64,000 bases of DNA from Imperialibacter sp965651695 (GTDB taxonomy: Bacteria > Bacteroidota > Bacteroidia > Cytophagales > Cyclobacteriaceae), in the NCBI GenBank assembly GCA_965651695.1, contig CBFGTI010000006.1:15046-79045 (forward strand), read 5' to 3'. The position numbers and the translations under genes are program-made. The notes beneath the pieces are model-generated. The model was not told where the DNA came from and made no database searches. It saw only the letters and a list, made by a program, of their open reading frames with translations. Shown here piece after piece: positions 16,648 through 24,543 of this stretch. Position 1 is the first letter of the stretch, and each line of letters opens with the position of its first letter.

Positions 16648-17436
16648 TTAGTTGTCTTTGGCTCCGTCGGTTACCCAGCAGGCAATCGCTTGAATTTGAG
16701 CATCAGTTAATTGATCCGCCGCTGCCGGAGGCATCGTTTTGGCGGCAGTTCGCTGCATTATCTGAGTGGCAAACTCCTGTATGGTGGCCAAAGATGTAAA
16801 GTTCGGCGCCTGAGTGCCTCCGTGGCATTCGGCAAGCGCACAGTTACTGGTAATAATAGGTGAGATTTCCTCCTCAAAACTAATACCGGAGGGCACGACA
16901 GCCTCTGCTGATGTCAGGCAGTCGCCATCTTTTACCGTCACCTCATGTGCGCCATTGGTCAGGTTATTAAATACGCCCTGCGACTGAAAGCTGCCGCCAT
17001 CTATGCTGTAGGTGTAGTCTCCGCTTCCGCCGCCGGCTTCAATGGTCAAAGTACCGGTGGAGCCCCCGCAGCCAGCCTCAGTAGCTAGCAACGACAGTGT
17101 GATGTCGCTTTGCAGCGTAAGGGTAACCGAAGTAGAAGAAGAGCAGCCGTTGGCATCTCTCGCCGTAATTGTATATAGGCCTGCGTCCAGGTCGGTAAAC
17201 GTAGCGCTTTCCTGAAAATCCACACCGTTGATGCTGTAAACAACAGGGGCGACGCCACCAGTGCTGGAGGCGGTTAGTGCTCCTCCAACGATACAAGTAG
17301 GGTCAACGCTCTGAGAAACAACCACGCCCGGCCCCGACCTCAGGCAATCCACCGCGCTATCGTCGCTCCCACACCCAATAAGCAATAACACCCCAAAAGC
17401 AAAAAAGCTGGCGACAAAAAAGTTAAGTATTTTCAT
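16648..17436 (-). CDS. Lipoprotein with SprB-like repeats and C-terminal cytochrome c-like CX4CH region
   Basis: 262 residues. Lipobox LLLIGC near residue 22 predicts a lipid anchor. Residues about 45-200 contain two SprB-type repeats, each with G-V-P-x-Y-S-I-(N/D)-G-x-x-F-Q and a following TITARDANGC or EVTVKDGDC ending. The last 75 residues read EEEISPIITSNCALAECHGG ... KTMPPAAADQLTDAQIQAIACWVTDGAKDN. This is the layout of the small cytochrome-like domains of Bacteroidota and Planctomycetes: a CX4CH in place of CXXCH, then a Met in KTMPP that could be the distal heme ligand, and the IxxWVxDGAK ending. An electron-transfer role at the cell surface is inferred; heme attachment is unproven for this protein. 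Confidence 0.75.
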   Translation of the reverse strand: MKILNFFVASFFAFGVLLLIGCGSDDSAVDCLRSGPGVVVSQSVDPTCIVGGALTASSTGGVAPVVYSINGVDFQESATFTDLDAGLYTITARDANGCSSSTSVTLTLQSDITLSLLATEAGCGGSTGTLTIEAGGGSGDYTYSIDGGSFQSQGVFNNLTNGAHEVTVKDGDCLTSAEAVVPSGISFEEEISPIITSNCALAECHGGTQAPNFTSLATIQEFATQIMQRTAAKTMPPAAADQLTDAQIQAIACWVTDGAKDN

Positions 17437-17522
17437 ATCACACGAACAGTATTGGAAATCAACAAGATTATGAAAGCTTTGTCAGTAAAAAAATTGCATT
17501 GGTTGAGCAGCTCAAAAAAATG

Positions 17523-17984
17523 TCAATCCTCGCCCTTTTCAAGCACCTCCCAGGTGTGGTCGCTGAGCAACTTTACCCTGGCCCGAAACACCGCAAACGG
17601 ATTGCTCCTTCCCCATTCGGTAGGCGCTATCATCGATAATACCTCCTGGCCGTCTGCCCTTCGATACAAATAATAAATTTTCCCGATCAGAGGCTCGAAG
17701 CTTACCTGCGCCTTGTAAATGCTCTCCGAAATTTCAACTCTTGTTTGTATCTCTTTCGCTTGTTTGGCTAATAGCTGCATTTGCTCGTATATCTGGCCGA
17801 GCTCCCTGTCCGTCTGCTCGTACATAGCCGACACGGCCCTGCCCTTTAGCCGGCCCCTGTCTTCGGGCTTAACCAGGGCGCTGCCCGCATGGTGCGCATA
17901 AGAGAGCGTACCGGGAGACTGCGTAACCTTTTCGGCATGCTTCTCCAGGTCTATTTGCGCTATATTAATCTTCTTACCCGTCAC
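17523..17984 (-). CDS. DUF2452 family protein
   Basis: 153 residues. The sequence matches DUF2452: PGTLSYAHHAGSALVKPEDRGRLKGRAVSAMYEQTD, then a coiled-coil-like LGQIYEQMQLLAKQAKEIQTRVEISE, followed by FEPLIGKIYYLYRRADGQEVLSMIAPTEWG. Function is unknown; the protein is soluble and widespread in Bacteroidota. It lies 18 bp downstream of the 45-residue membrane microprotein gene on the same strand, so the two are likely one transcript. Confidence 0.85.
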   Translation of the reverse strand: MTGKKINIAQIDLEKHAEKVTQSPGTLSYAHHAGSALVKPEDRGRLKGRAVSAMYEQTDRELGQIYEQMQLLAKQAKEIQTRVEISESIYKAQVSFEPLIGKIYYLYRRADGQEVLSMIAPTEWGRSNPFAVFRARVKLLSDHTWEVLEKGED

Positions 17985-18002
17985 TTGTCTCTTTTTTTGT
18001 GG

Positions 18003-18140
18003 CTATCTGCCCAGCTCCTCCTGTACGTGCTTCTTAGAGCCAGGAAAGGTTGTTCTGCGGGAAATATCCCACCCGATCATGATCATGATCAGCAGAAATA
18101 TGGCCGCAATTACCAGGAATATTTTTTTCGATCTGTTCAT
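18003..18140 (-). CDS. 45-residue single-pass membrane microprotein
   Basis: ATG at 18138-18140, TAG at 18003-18005. The product starts MNRSKKIFLVIAAIFLL, has one hydrophobic helix (about residues 7-23, ending in an LIMIMIG stretch), and a polar tail WDISRRTTFPGSKKHVQEELGR. The positive N-terminus predicts N-in topology. The gene is 18 bp upstream of the DUF2452 gene on the same strand. I believe I have seen similar short proteins with a D-x-SRxTTFPGS tail in related bacteria but cannot name a family. Too short for usual gene finders; function unknown. Confidence 0.65.
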   Translation of the reverse strand: MNRSKKIFLVIAAIFLLIMIMIGWDISRRTTFPGSKKHVQEELGR

Positions 18141-18591
18141 CTAAGCCCTACAACTATTTAACCGGATGCCCATTTAAAAGTTTGCTATAAAATGCAAATT
18201 AGTCGGTTTACCGATACTGTTGGGTGCATTGTTACTACATCGGCCCAAAAATAAAAAATGTAAGGATGAGAACGAATTGCTCCAACGGGTATAGCGGGCA
18301 GCCGGGAAAAAATAATCATCGGAGCAGCCCCGAATGGAAAGTGCAATTTTTCACACAGCATCAACAGTGCACGCTCACACCTTTTTTTCAGGGGTAGGTT
18401 AGCGAGCGAGGCTGCAACTAATTATTTGGATAGATTCCATAATACACTCGCATATAACTAATTATTGCAATTCACTAAAAGCAAAGATTAAATGCGTGAC
18501 ATATTGTCGCACATGAATTTTTCAGCTCCGGTGGCGGGCAAGTGTGATACTTGTTAACTTAGCGTCCGAAAGTTTAAAAAGAGAATTGCCA
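18141..18591. other. Intergenic region between divergent genes
   Basis: 451 bp between the microprotein/DUF2452 transcript and the DUF3127 gene. I see no gene or RNA. A TTAACTTAG stretch at 18553-18561 resembles the -7 promoter box (TAnnTTTG with one mismatch) and would place the DUF3127 start at ATG 18592 rather than at an earlier in-frame codon. Confidence 0.45.
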
Positions 18592-18981
18592 ATGGATATT
18601 AAAGCAAAGCTTCTGGAAAAATTTGACACTGCCAATGTAAGCGCGACGTTTCGGAAAAGAGAATTTGTGGTGGAGTATGCCGAAAATCCACAATACCCGG
18701 AGCTTATCAAATTTGAATTGATTCAGGACAAATGCGACCTGCTCGACAACATACAGGTAGGACAGGAAATTGAAGTTCATTTCAATTTGAAAGGAAGAAA
18801 GTGGACCGATCCTAAGGGTGAGGTCAAGTATTTTACGTCGCTTCAGGCCTGGCGGCTCGTTCCTGTAGCTGCGGCAGCTTCGCAGGCAAGTGCCCCTTCG
18901 AAGGACGGCAGTGTACCGCCCCCCTCTGCGGAACCCGAATGGTTGAGCGCTTCATCAGAAGGAGACGACCTACCGTTTTAA
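18592..18981 (+). CDS. DUF3127 protein with SSB-like acidic C-terminal tip
   Basis: 129 residues from ATG 18592; a frame opening at 18544 would add 16 residues overlapping the promoter-like box. The first 90 residues match DUF3127, an OB-fold-like domain of Bacteroidota: TFRKREFVVEYAENPQYPELIKFELIQDKCDLLD, then GQEIEVHFNLKGRKW and YFTSLQAWRL. A low-complexity Ala/Ser/Pro linker follows, and the chain ends EGDDLPF, close to the DDDIPF tip by which single-stranded-DNA-binding proteins recruit partners. A role in DNA or RNA binding is therefore inferred, not shown. It is convergent with the DEAD-box helicase. Confidence 0.82.
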   Translation: MDIKAKLLEKFDTANVSATFRKREFVVEYAENPQYPELIKFELIQDKCDLLDNIQVGQEIEVHFNLKGRKWTDPKGEVKYFTSLQAWRLVPVAAAASQASAPSKDGSVPPPSAEPEWLSASSEGDDLPF

Positions 18982-19018
18982 GTCGCCCCGGCAATGGTGA
19001 ATAACCCTTCGGGCTATT

Positions 19019-20236
19019 TCAGGCCTTTCGCTTTTTGAAGGACTTTGTCCTACCTCCCCCAGGCTTTTTCGACGATTTCTTGGGGCTTAGCGGGTTGTAA
19101 ACCGGCCCTTCACCAATATGTTGCGGCAGCTTTACCATGCGGATGGTCTTCTCTATCAGGCGTTCTATTCTCGAAAACTTCTGCTGATCCTCCTCATTCA
19201 CAAAGGTGAAAGCGATTCCATCGGTATCGGCCCGGGCTGTACGGCCAATCCGGTGCACATAATCTTCGGCATCCTGCGGTACGTCGTAGTTGATTACGAG
19301 GTTGATGTTTTCAATATCAATACCGCGGCTTACCACATCGGTGGCTGTGAGAATGCTGATTTCTTTGTTGCGGAATTTCAAAAGGGCCGACTCCCTCTCC
19401 GACTGCTCAAGGTCCGAATGTATTGCCTCGGCCCTTCTGCCATCCTTCTTTAGCTGCCGGTCGAGCTCCTTTACGGTTGTTTTCCGGCTGCAAAAAATAA
19501 GTATTCTCGGCAGGTCTCTGGCGTCAAGCAGGTGCCTCAGCAGATCCATTTTCTGTGTGTCATACACTGAAAAAGCCGCTTGAAATATCTTTTCGGCCGG
19601 CTTGGAAATAGCAATGTTGATTTCCTTTGGGTCGTTGAGTATCTCCTTTGCCAATGTGCGGATTTTAGGCGGCATGGTGGCAGAAAACATCAGGTTTTGC
19701 CGCTTCTTTGGCAACAGGTTTACAATTTTCATCAGGTCTTCAAAAAAGCCCATGTCCAGCATACGATCGGCTTCATCCAGGATCAGATGCTGCAAATGGC
19801 TGAAATCCGCATAATCGAAACTCATATGCGTGATCAACCGGCCTGGGGTAGCGATAATAATATCGGCCCCCTCTTGTAAGGCCTTCTTCTGAGAATCCCA
19901 GTTGGCGCTGTCCGACCCACCATACACTGCAAACGAGTTTACGCCCGAGTGATAGCTGAGGCCGTGCACTTGCTGGTCGATCTGAATTGCCAGCTCCCTC
20001 GTTGGCGCCAATATCAGCGTCTTAATTTTTCCGTCCGGCGACTTTTGCGCGTCGTTTATCACAGGGATCAGGTAGGCGCCGGTTTTGCCCGTTCCGGTTT
20101 GGGCGCATGCTATTATGTCGTGACCTTCAAGAATAATGGGGATCGCCAGCTCCTGCACAGGAGTCATCGTTTCAAATCCCATATCGTGTACTGCATTCTT
20201 TACTTCATCCGAAATAGCTAATTCTTCAAACTTCAC
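19019..20236 (-). CDS. DEAD-box RNA helicase (RhlE-type)
   Basis: 405 residues. The Q motif (GFETMTPVQELAIP), Walker A AQTGTGKT at 45-52, PTRELAIQ, TPGRL, DEAD in LDEADRMLDMGFF, SATMP, FCSRKTTVKEL, TATDVVSRGIDIENI and HRIGRTAR are all present in order. The C-terminal tail is short and basic (KKSSKKPGGGRTKSFKKRKA), as in RhlE-like helicases of Bacteroidota. Such proteins unwind short RNA duplexes in ribosome assembly, RNA decay or cold adaptation. A hairpin-like AATAACCC/GGGCTATT at about 19000-19018 lies just past the stop and could end both this gene and the convergent DUF3127 gene. A second, longer DEAD-box gene occurs at 59.4 kb. Confidence 0.95.
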   Translation of the reverse strand: MKFEELAISDEVKNAVHDMGFETMTPVQELAIPIILEGHDIIACAQTGTGKTGAYLIPVINDAQKSPDGKIKTLILAPTRELAIQIDQQVHGLSYHSGVNSFAVYGGSDSANWDSQKKALQEGADIIIATPGRLITHMSFDYADFSHLQHLILDEADRMLDMGFFEDLMKIVNLLPKKRQNLMFSATMPPKIRTLAKEILNDPKEINIAISKPAEKIFQAAFSVYDTQKMDLLRHLLDARDLPRILIFCSRKTTVKELDRQLKKDGRRAEAIHSDLEQSERESALLKFRNKEISILTATDVVSRGIDIENINLVINYDVPQDAEDYVHRIGRTARADTDGIAFTFVNEEDQQKFSRIERLIEKTIRMVKLPQHIGEGPVYNPLSPKKSSKKPGGGRTKSFKKRKA

Positions 20237-20670
20237 AGTATTTATTTTATGATGTAATGTGCTTAAATGATGCTGCGTTTATCCGCGAATAATCGGGCAA
20301 AGACCTTTCATCGACCGAATTGTGCAGATTTGCATAAGACAAAGATTGCTCAACATTATATTATCCGCAAATTCACATGCCGCTTTCCCCTACTAACAGT
20401 ACAGGGCAACCTAATCTCCCGGAAAAATAGAGGAAATAATGATCTTAAGGAAGAGGTTGTACACGAACCCGCAGACAAAGAACTCAGTTTATGAAGAAAC
20501 CTATCAGTTAACGTATTTTTCAATGCAAAATTACCTGCAAATGAACCACCCCCCATTGCTCTAACCAGGGTGGGACTATCCTCGCAACCAAAGCGGAAAT
20601 TAGTGATTTGAGAACATCGGGATTTGGCGGTTTTTTCGGCTACTGGTTTGCTATCCAACAGTATTACGGG
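20237..20670. other. Intergenic region, no supported gene
   Basis: 434 bp upstream of the minus-strand helicase. It presumably contains its promoter and 5' leader, which is often long for DEAD-box genes. A 100-residue minus-strand frame (20356-20658) has odd composition and no family features; I do not call it. No RNA gene seen. Confidence 0.4.
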
Positions 20671-20901
20671 TTACTGCAGACTCGTCTTCCTAACTAAACC
20701 AAAGACAGCGCTTGCCGTCTGTTCAACGGCATCTTTAACACCGGTAGTTGTCACTACCTCTTTGTTTTCTACCTCAAAAGCCTGGCTGAGCGAGATCTTG
20801 GGTGGGTTTAAAAAGCCAGGAGTTAACAGCACCGCTATGACTGCGACTACTACCCCCAGGGTAACCAGTCCGTTTTTGATATTTGTCTTTAGCGATTGCA
20901 T
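20671..20901 (-). CDS. Small membrane-anchored or secreted hypothetical protein
   Basis: 76 residues. The N-terminus MQSLKTNIKNG is followed by a hydrophobic segment LVTLGVVVAVIAVLLTPGFL, then a polar tail with SLSQAFEVENKEVVTTTGVKDAVEQTASAVFGLVRKTS. The positively charged start plus hydrophobic helix looks like a signal anchor. I do not recognise a family. It is isolated between the helicase and the FKBP gene, with no clear operon partner. The case for a real gene rests on the plausible membrane-protein layout only. Confidence 0.45.
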   Translation of the reverse strand: MQSLKTNIKNGLVTLGVVVAVIAVLLTPGFLNPPKISLSQAFEVENKEVVTTTGVKDAVEQTASAVFGLVRKTSLQ

Positions 20902-21089
20902 ACTCCTTTAATAGCAATTTAGATGCCAGTAATGTAAATTGTTTATTTTCAATGTATTAAACAAACATAAGGCATTACTCTGGCCGAAACCGGACAATAA
21001 CCGCCGGTGTTTCTGTCCGGATTTCCATCAGGCTTTAGTATAAAACTGGAGAAATGAAAAAAGATTACTCCGCTACGGCAAAAAAGTTG

Positions 21090-21791
21090 CTACTCGAGAA
21101 CTTCAACCTCAAAGTAAAGCGTGGCGTTGGCCGGAATCTGACCTCTTGCTATGCTGCCGTAACCAAGATCGGGCGGTATCCTCAGTAACGCTCTGCTGCC
21201 CTTTTTTAGCTGACCGATTCCTTCATCCCACCCTTTAATAACCTGCCCGATGCCCAGGGTGAAGCTAAACGGCTTATTGCGATCGAACGAGCTATCGAAT
21301 TTAATGCCATTTTCAAGGTAGCCGGCGTAGTGCACCAGCACCGGTTTTCCATGCTCGGGAAGTGGCCCGTCTCCTTCCTTAATCACTTTTATGCCCAGCC
21401 CGCTTTCCTGGTAAACGTATCCAAATTTTCGACTTTCAATCTCCCAGGCCTTCATTGCCTTTTGGAGGAAGAGAATTTCAACTGCTGTAATCTTAAATTT
21501 ACCATCTGTGGCGAGCGAAAGAAAGTAGTCGCCGCTGGTTTGGGACGGAGTGGGAATATACTTTGCCTTTTTCCCATTTACCAGAAGAAAGTTGGGCTGC
21601 TTTTCAGAGAATTGGACACACATGCCAGGAAACTCCGCGTCGGCAAAGCAAAAATCGGCAACATAGGCAAGCTTGGAAGTGCATTCATCGCATTGCGCTA
21701 CTGCCCTACCTGGCACAAAAAATGGCGCTGCAGCAAGTACAGCTATAAAAAAACAAACGCCTCTCATTCTAGTCCTCATTTGAGCATCCAA
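21090..21791 (-). CDS. FKBP-type peptidyl-prolyl isomerase, exported
   Basis: 233 residues, with a signal peptide (RGVCFFIAVLAAAPFFVPGRAVA); the true start may be one of the internal Met codons at residues 5 or 9. Residues about 125-233 are the FKBP domain: GKPVLVHYAGYLENGIKFDSS, FTLGIGQVIKGWDEGIGQLKKGSRALLRIPPDLGYG and IPANATLYFEVEVLE. It catalyses cis-trans proline isomerisation and should act in the periplasm. The N-terminal 100 residues contain CDEC and two further Cys (ADFC, GMC) and do not match a domain I know; disulfides are likely. It lies 34 bp downstream of the next gene on the same strand. Confidence 0.9.
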   Translation of the reverse strand: MDAQMRTRMRGVCFFIAVLAAAPFFVPGRAVAQCDECTSKLAYVADFCFADAEFPGMCVQFSEKQPNFLLVNGKKAKYIPTPSQTSGDYFLSLATDGKFKITAVEILFLQKAMKAWEIESRKFGYVYQESGLGIKVIKEGDGPLPEHGKPVLVHYAGYLENGIKFDSSFDRNKPFSFTLGIGQVIKGWDEGIGQLKKGSRALLRIPPDLGYGSIARGQIPANATLYFEVEVLE

Positions 21792-21825
21792 ATAAGGACT
21801 AGAAAAAGAGAAAAAGCAACACTTG

Positions 21826-22128
21826 TTACTTCCGTTTTTTTCTAAAGGTGATGGGAATAAAGTCGTCGGTAGGAATTCCGATATGGGCCAGGTCCCACTC
21901 AGGGTTGTAGGTGCTAATCAATCTTTTAATGCACTCCACCCTGTCCGAAGTCGGAAATTCGCATTCTTCCCAATAGAAAATCTCTACCCGGTAGTGATAC
22001 TGCTTTTTAATGCCGTTGACTCTTACCTCAACTTCGATCTCCTGCTCTTCTAAAGTGCGGGGAATCTCAATGCCAATAACTGCCATATGTGTGATTTCAT
22101 TTGCCTGCTTTTCAACAACAAAAAACAT
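21826..22128 (-). CDS. Conserved-looking small hypothetical protein
   Basis: 100 residues from ATG 22128; an ATG at 22086 (MAVIGIEIPRT) is an equally good start and would give 86 residues. The sequence is an all-beta-like soluble protein: EIEVEVRVNGIKKQYHYRVEIFYWEE, a Cys-containing DRVECIKRLISTYNPEWDLAHIG and a basic C-terminus FRKKRK. I do not recognise a named family. The 34-bp gap to the FKBP gene suggests co-transcription. Confidence 0.6.
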   Translation of the reverse strand: MFFVVEKQANEITHMAVIGIEIPRTLEEQEIEVEVRVNGIKKQYHYRVEIFYWEECEFPTSDRVECIKRLISTYNPEWDLAHIGIPTDDFIPITFRKKRK

Positions 22129-22374
22129 ACCCCAGTGTTAATGCATTAACAATGAAGAAGTTACAGATTTACTTTCAGATGGAAATGAACGAATACGTGA
22201 CAGTAAGCTGTTCATTTTTAGCCAATTATCTGATTAAACAACCACTTAACCCGCTACTTTTCCCCTGAGGGGGTTCATTTGTCCGGCAGTATTGATTTGA
22301 TTATGAAATACCTCTGTTGAAATGAAATTTTAGAAAATTTGTTTCTTTTGTAGAACTACTTCAATTAAGAAATT

Positions 22375-22992
22375 ATGAGCATGACTACTTCTAACCTGTT
22401 TAAAAGCTTAAATGTAATTGGTTTATTTTCTATTGTACTGGCGGTGGCTATGGCGTGTTCTTCGCCGAAATCGGGCGACAATACCGAAGCAGAGACAGTT
22501 GTAGAATCTGAAACCGAATCGGAGGAAGAGGATAAATCGCAACGCCCGAGCCCTCCTGCCTCTACTACAGCAAATGTGAGCGGCGTTAATGTAACCATCG
22601 ACTACAGCTCGCCGGCCGTGAAAGGGCGTAAAATATGGGGAGATCTGGTTCCCTACGGAAAAGTAGACCGCACCGGCGCCAACGAAGCCACTGTTTTTTC
22701 GGTCGATAAAAATGTGCGGGTAAATGGCGAAATGCTGCCGGCCGGTCAGTACAGCCTTTTTACGATTCCCACCGAAACCGAATGGACGGTGATCTTTAAC
22801 AAGGTAGCCGAACAATGGGGCGCTTACGACTACGACCAGGCGGAAGATGCACTTAGAATAACCGTAACACCTGAAAAGGCCGACTCATTTAATGAGCGAC
22901 TGGAGTTGAAAGTAACCGAAGATGGAACCGTGCGTTACCACTGGGAAAACCTTTCCTTCTCTTTTAAAGTGGAGCCCGCTACAGCAAGCTAA
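22375..22992 (+). CDS. DUF2911 lipoprotein
   Basis: 205 residues. Lipobox AVAMAC near residue 28 gives a lipid anchor, followed by an acidic Glu/Ser-rich spacer (residues 35-60) and the DUF2911 domain: VNVTIDYSSPAVKGRKIWGDLVPYG, then WRTGANE-like VDRTGANEATVFSVDKNVRVNGEMLPAGQYSLFTIPTETEWTVIFNK and WGAYDY. The domain is frequent in Bacteroidota secreted proteins and its function is unknown. ATG AGC ATG gives two possible starts two codons apart. A strong bidirectional-type terminator follows. Confidence 0.88.
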   Translation: MSMTTSNLFKSLNVIGLFSIVLAVAMACSSPKSGDNTEAETVVESETESEEEDKSQRPSPPASTTANVSGVNVTIDYSSPAVKGRKIWGDLVPYGKVDRTGANEATVFSVDKNVRVNGEMLPAGQYSLFTIPTETEWTVIFNKVAEQWGAYDYDQAEDALRITVTPEKADSFNERLELKVTEDGTVRYHWENLSFSFKVEPATAS

Positions 22993-23014
22993 AGAAATTG
23001 CTTTTTCAGCAAGA

Positions 23015-23052
23015 AACCTGGCATTTCATTCCGCTAAATGCCAGGTTTTTTT
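23015..23052. terminator. Bidirectional terminator between convergent genes
   Basis: AACCTGGCATTT at 23015-23026 pairs perfectly with AAATGCCAGGTT at 23036-23047; a T-run to 23052 serves the plus strand, and an A-rich flank gives weaker T's on the minus strand. It lies between the DUF2911 and GIN-domain genes. Confidence 0.88.
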
Positions 23053-23056
23053 AATG

Positions 23057-23791
23057 TTAATTGGTTGCGGCCTCCACGCCTCCTGAACCGGTAACTGTTT
23101 GATGCACCAGGCTACCGTTGCCGCGGTAATAAACGTAACCGCTGCCCGATACCGTAGCCATGAGGGAATCTGCGAAGCTAACTTCGACTCTCCCGCTACC
23201 GGAAAGGTTTACCCTCGCCTCGGCAGCTACCATATCGAAAGCTTGCACACTACCCGAACCGGACAACTGCACGTCCATAAAATCAGCCGACCCTTTGAGG
23301 GTTACTTTTCCCGAGCCCGAATGCAAAACATCTGTTGTTTCGGTTGTCCCCAGAAACGTGATATTACCAGAACCGGAAAGCAGTATGTCGGCTTCTGCCA
23401 CTTCCATGCTGTCTTCTACAACAATGGAGCCGGAACCGGTGAGCGCAATGCTGCTAACCGCCGGCACGGTAACGTAAATATTGAGTGTTTGATAATTTGA
23501 AACACATTCGCGCGGCAGTATGGTCCAGGTACCCTCCGATACCTCCGTTTGAATCTGGCTAATAATATTGGCCTGGGCCTCAATTTCAACCCTTTGCTCG
23601 CTGCCTCTGTATATGTAAACATTTCCGGCCATCCCGAAATTTATGCCATTAATGTCGCTGAGCGCTACCTCCTGCCTTACTACATCGCCCGTGCCTCTCA
23701 CGCAGGGGTTATCGACAAGTTCACAACTGAGGAGAAGGAAAAATGCAGGGACATAAATCAAAAAAATGGACAAACGTGGGTGAATAGACAT
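23057..23791 (-). CDS. DUF2807 / GIN-domain lipoprotein
   Basis: 244 residues. Lipobox LLLSC near residue 23. The mature part is a parallel beta-helix-like GIN domain: FGMAGNVYIYRGSEQRVEIEAQANI, and then GSGSI/GSGNI/GSGKV/GSGSV/GSGRV/GSGYV/GSGGV turns at regular intervals of about 20 residues. This regular G-S-G ladder is diagnostic of the head-GIN (auto-transporter-adhesin-like) DUF2807 family of Bacteroidota. The function is unknown; surface exposure and adhesion have been suggested for the fold. The start ATG is the longest option and yields a credible signal peptide. Confidence 0.88.
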   Translation of the reverse strand: MSIHPRLSIFLIYVPAFFLLLSCELVDNPCVRGTGDVVRQEVALSDINGINFGMAGNVYIYRGSEQRVEIEAQANIISQIQTEVSEGTWTILPRECVSNYQTLNIYVTVPAVSSIALTGSGSIVVEDSMEVAEADILLSGSGNITFLGTTETTDVLHSGSGKVTLKGSADFMDVQLSGSGSVQAFDMVAAEARVNLSGSGRVEVSFADSLMATVSGSGYVYYRGNGSLVHQTVTGSGGVEAATN

Positions 23792-23923
23792 AAGTTTAAG
23801 GGGAAAGTTTTTAACGATACTCTTAAAGTCGCAAACAAAGAGAAAAGGTTGCGTTCTAATTCAAATATTCTCTACATGGATTCGTTTTTTTTGCCTTACA
23901 TTTGCCCTTTCTTTTTCAGATAA

Positions 23924-24391
23924 ATGACAAATATTGCCGATTTGGCGGTATTCAAGAAGAAAGTACTTGAGTACTGCCTCCGACGCCAGGAAGAACAAAT
24001 TGCCAGCTTGAAGGACGCCATGGATGGCGCCATGGAAAGTGCTTTGAGTGAAAAAGGAGGCTCTGAGGACAGCCAGGATTCTTTCAGGGAGCAAATGCAG
24101 CTTGAAAGAAACATGTATGCAAAGAAACTTTCGGAAGCCACTGAAATGCTGGTGTTGCTGCAGCGAATAAACCCGGATGCTTCTTTTCAGCAGGCAGGGC
24201 AAGGGTCGATGGTGTCTACCGACAAACAGATTTTTCTAATAGCCGGAAGCCTCGGAAAGCTTACCATAGATGGAACCGACGTATTCGTTATTTCCAACCA
24301 ATCGCCGATTTACGATGTAATGGCAGGTAGACGAAAGGGTGAAAGTTTCGATTTCCGGGGGCAAAAATTTAGTATCAGCGGAGTGGCCTAG
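23924..24391 (+). CDS. Gre-like transcription-factor family protein
   Basis: 155 residues. An N-terminal helical coiled-coil-like half (EYCLRRQEEQIASLKDAMDGA, then DSFREQMQLERNMYAKKLSEATEML) is joined to a C-terminal FKBP-like half (GSMVSTDKQIFLIAGSLGKL, SPIYDVMAGRRKGESFDFRGQKFSI). This is the layout of GreA/GreB, and a Bacteroidota-specific group of about 150 residues has just this form, often misannotated as 3-oxoacyl-ACP synthase. It probably binds RNA polymerase. The acidic coiled-coil tip of GreA is not clearly present, so transcript-cleavage stimulation is uncertain. Confidence 0.72.
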   Translation: MTNIADLAVFKKKVLEYCLRRQEEQIASLKDAMDGAMESALSEKGGSEDSQDSFREQMQLERNMYAKKLSEATEMLVLLQRINPDASFQQAGQGSMVSTDKQIFLIAGSLGKLTIDGTDVFVISNQSPIYDVMAGRRKGESFDFRGQKFSISGVA

Positions 24392-24543
24392 CTCTCCGTA
24401 GCGGTACTGAAGCTGGCTCTGAAAAGAAGTGGCAGCCACCACTACCGCGTGTCATTTGTTTTTTCAAAGTAGTATATTCGGCGCCAATAATAAATCATTC
24501 AACGGCCGTGCCCTGCGGCCGAATGATAATGAGGAAGATATAC

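Noticed and set aside
20356..20658. 100-residue minus-strand open frame
   Set aside because: No signal, domain or coding-like composition, and it lies in the likely leader region of the helicase gene.
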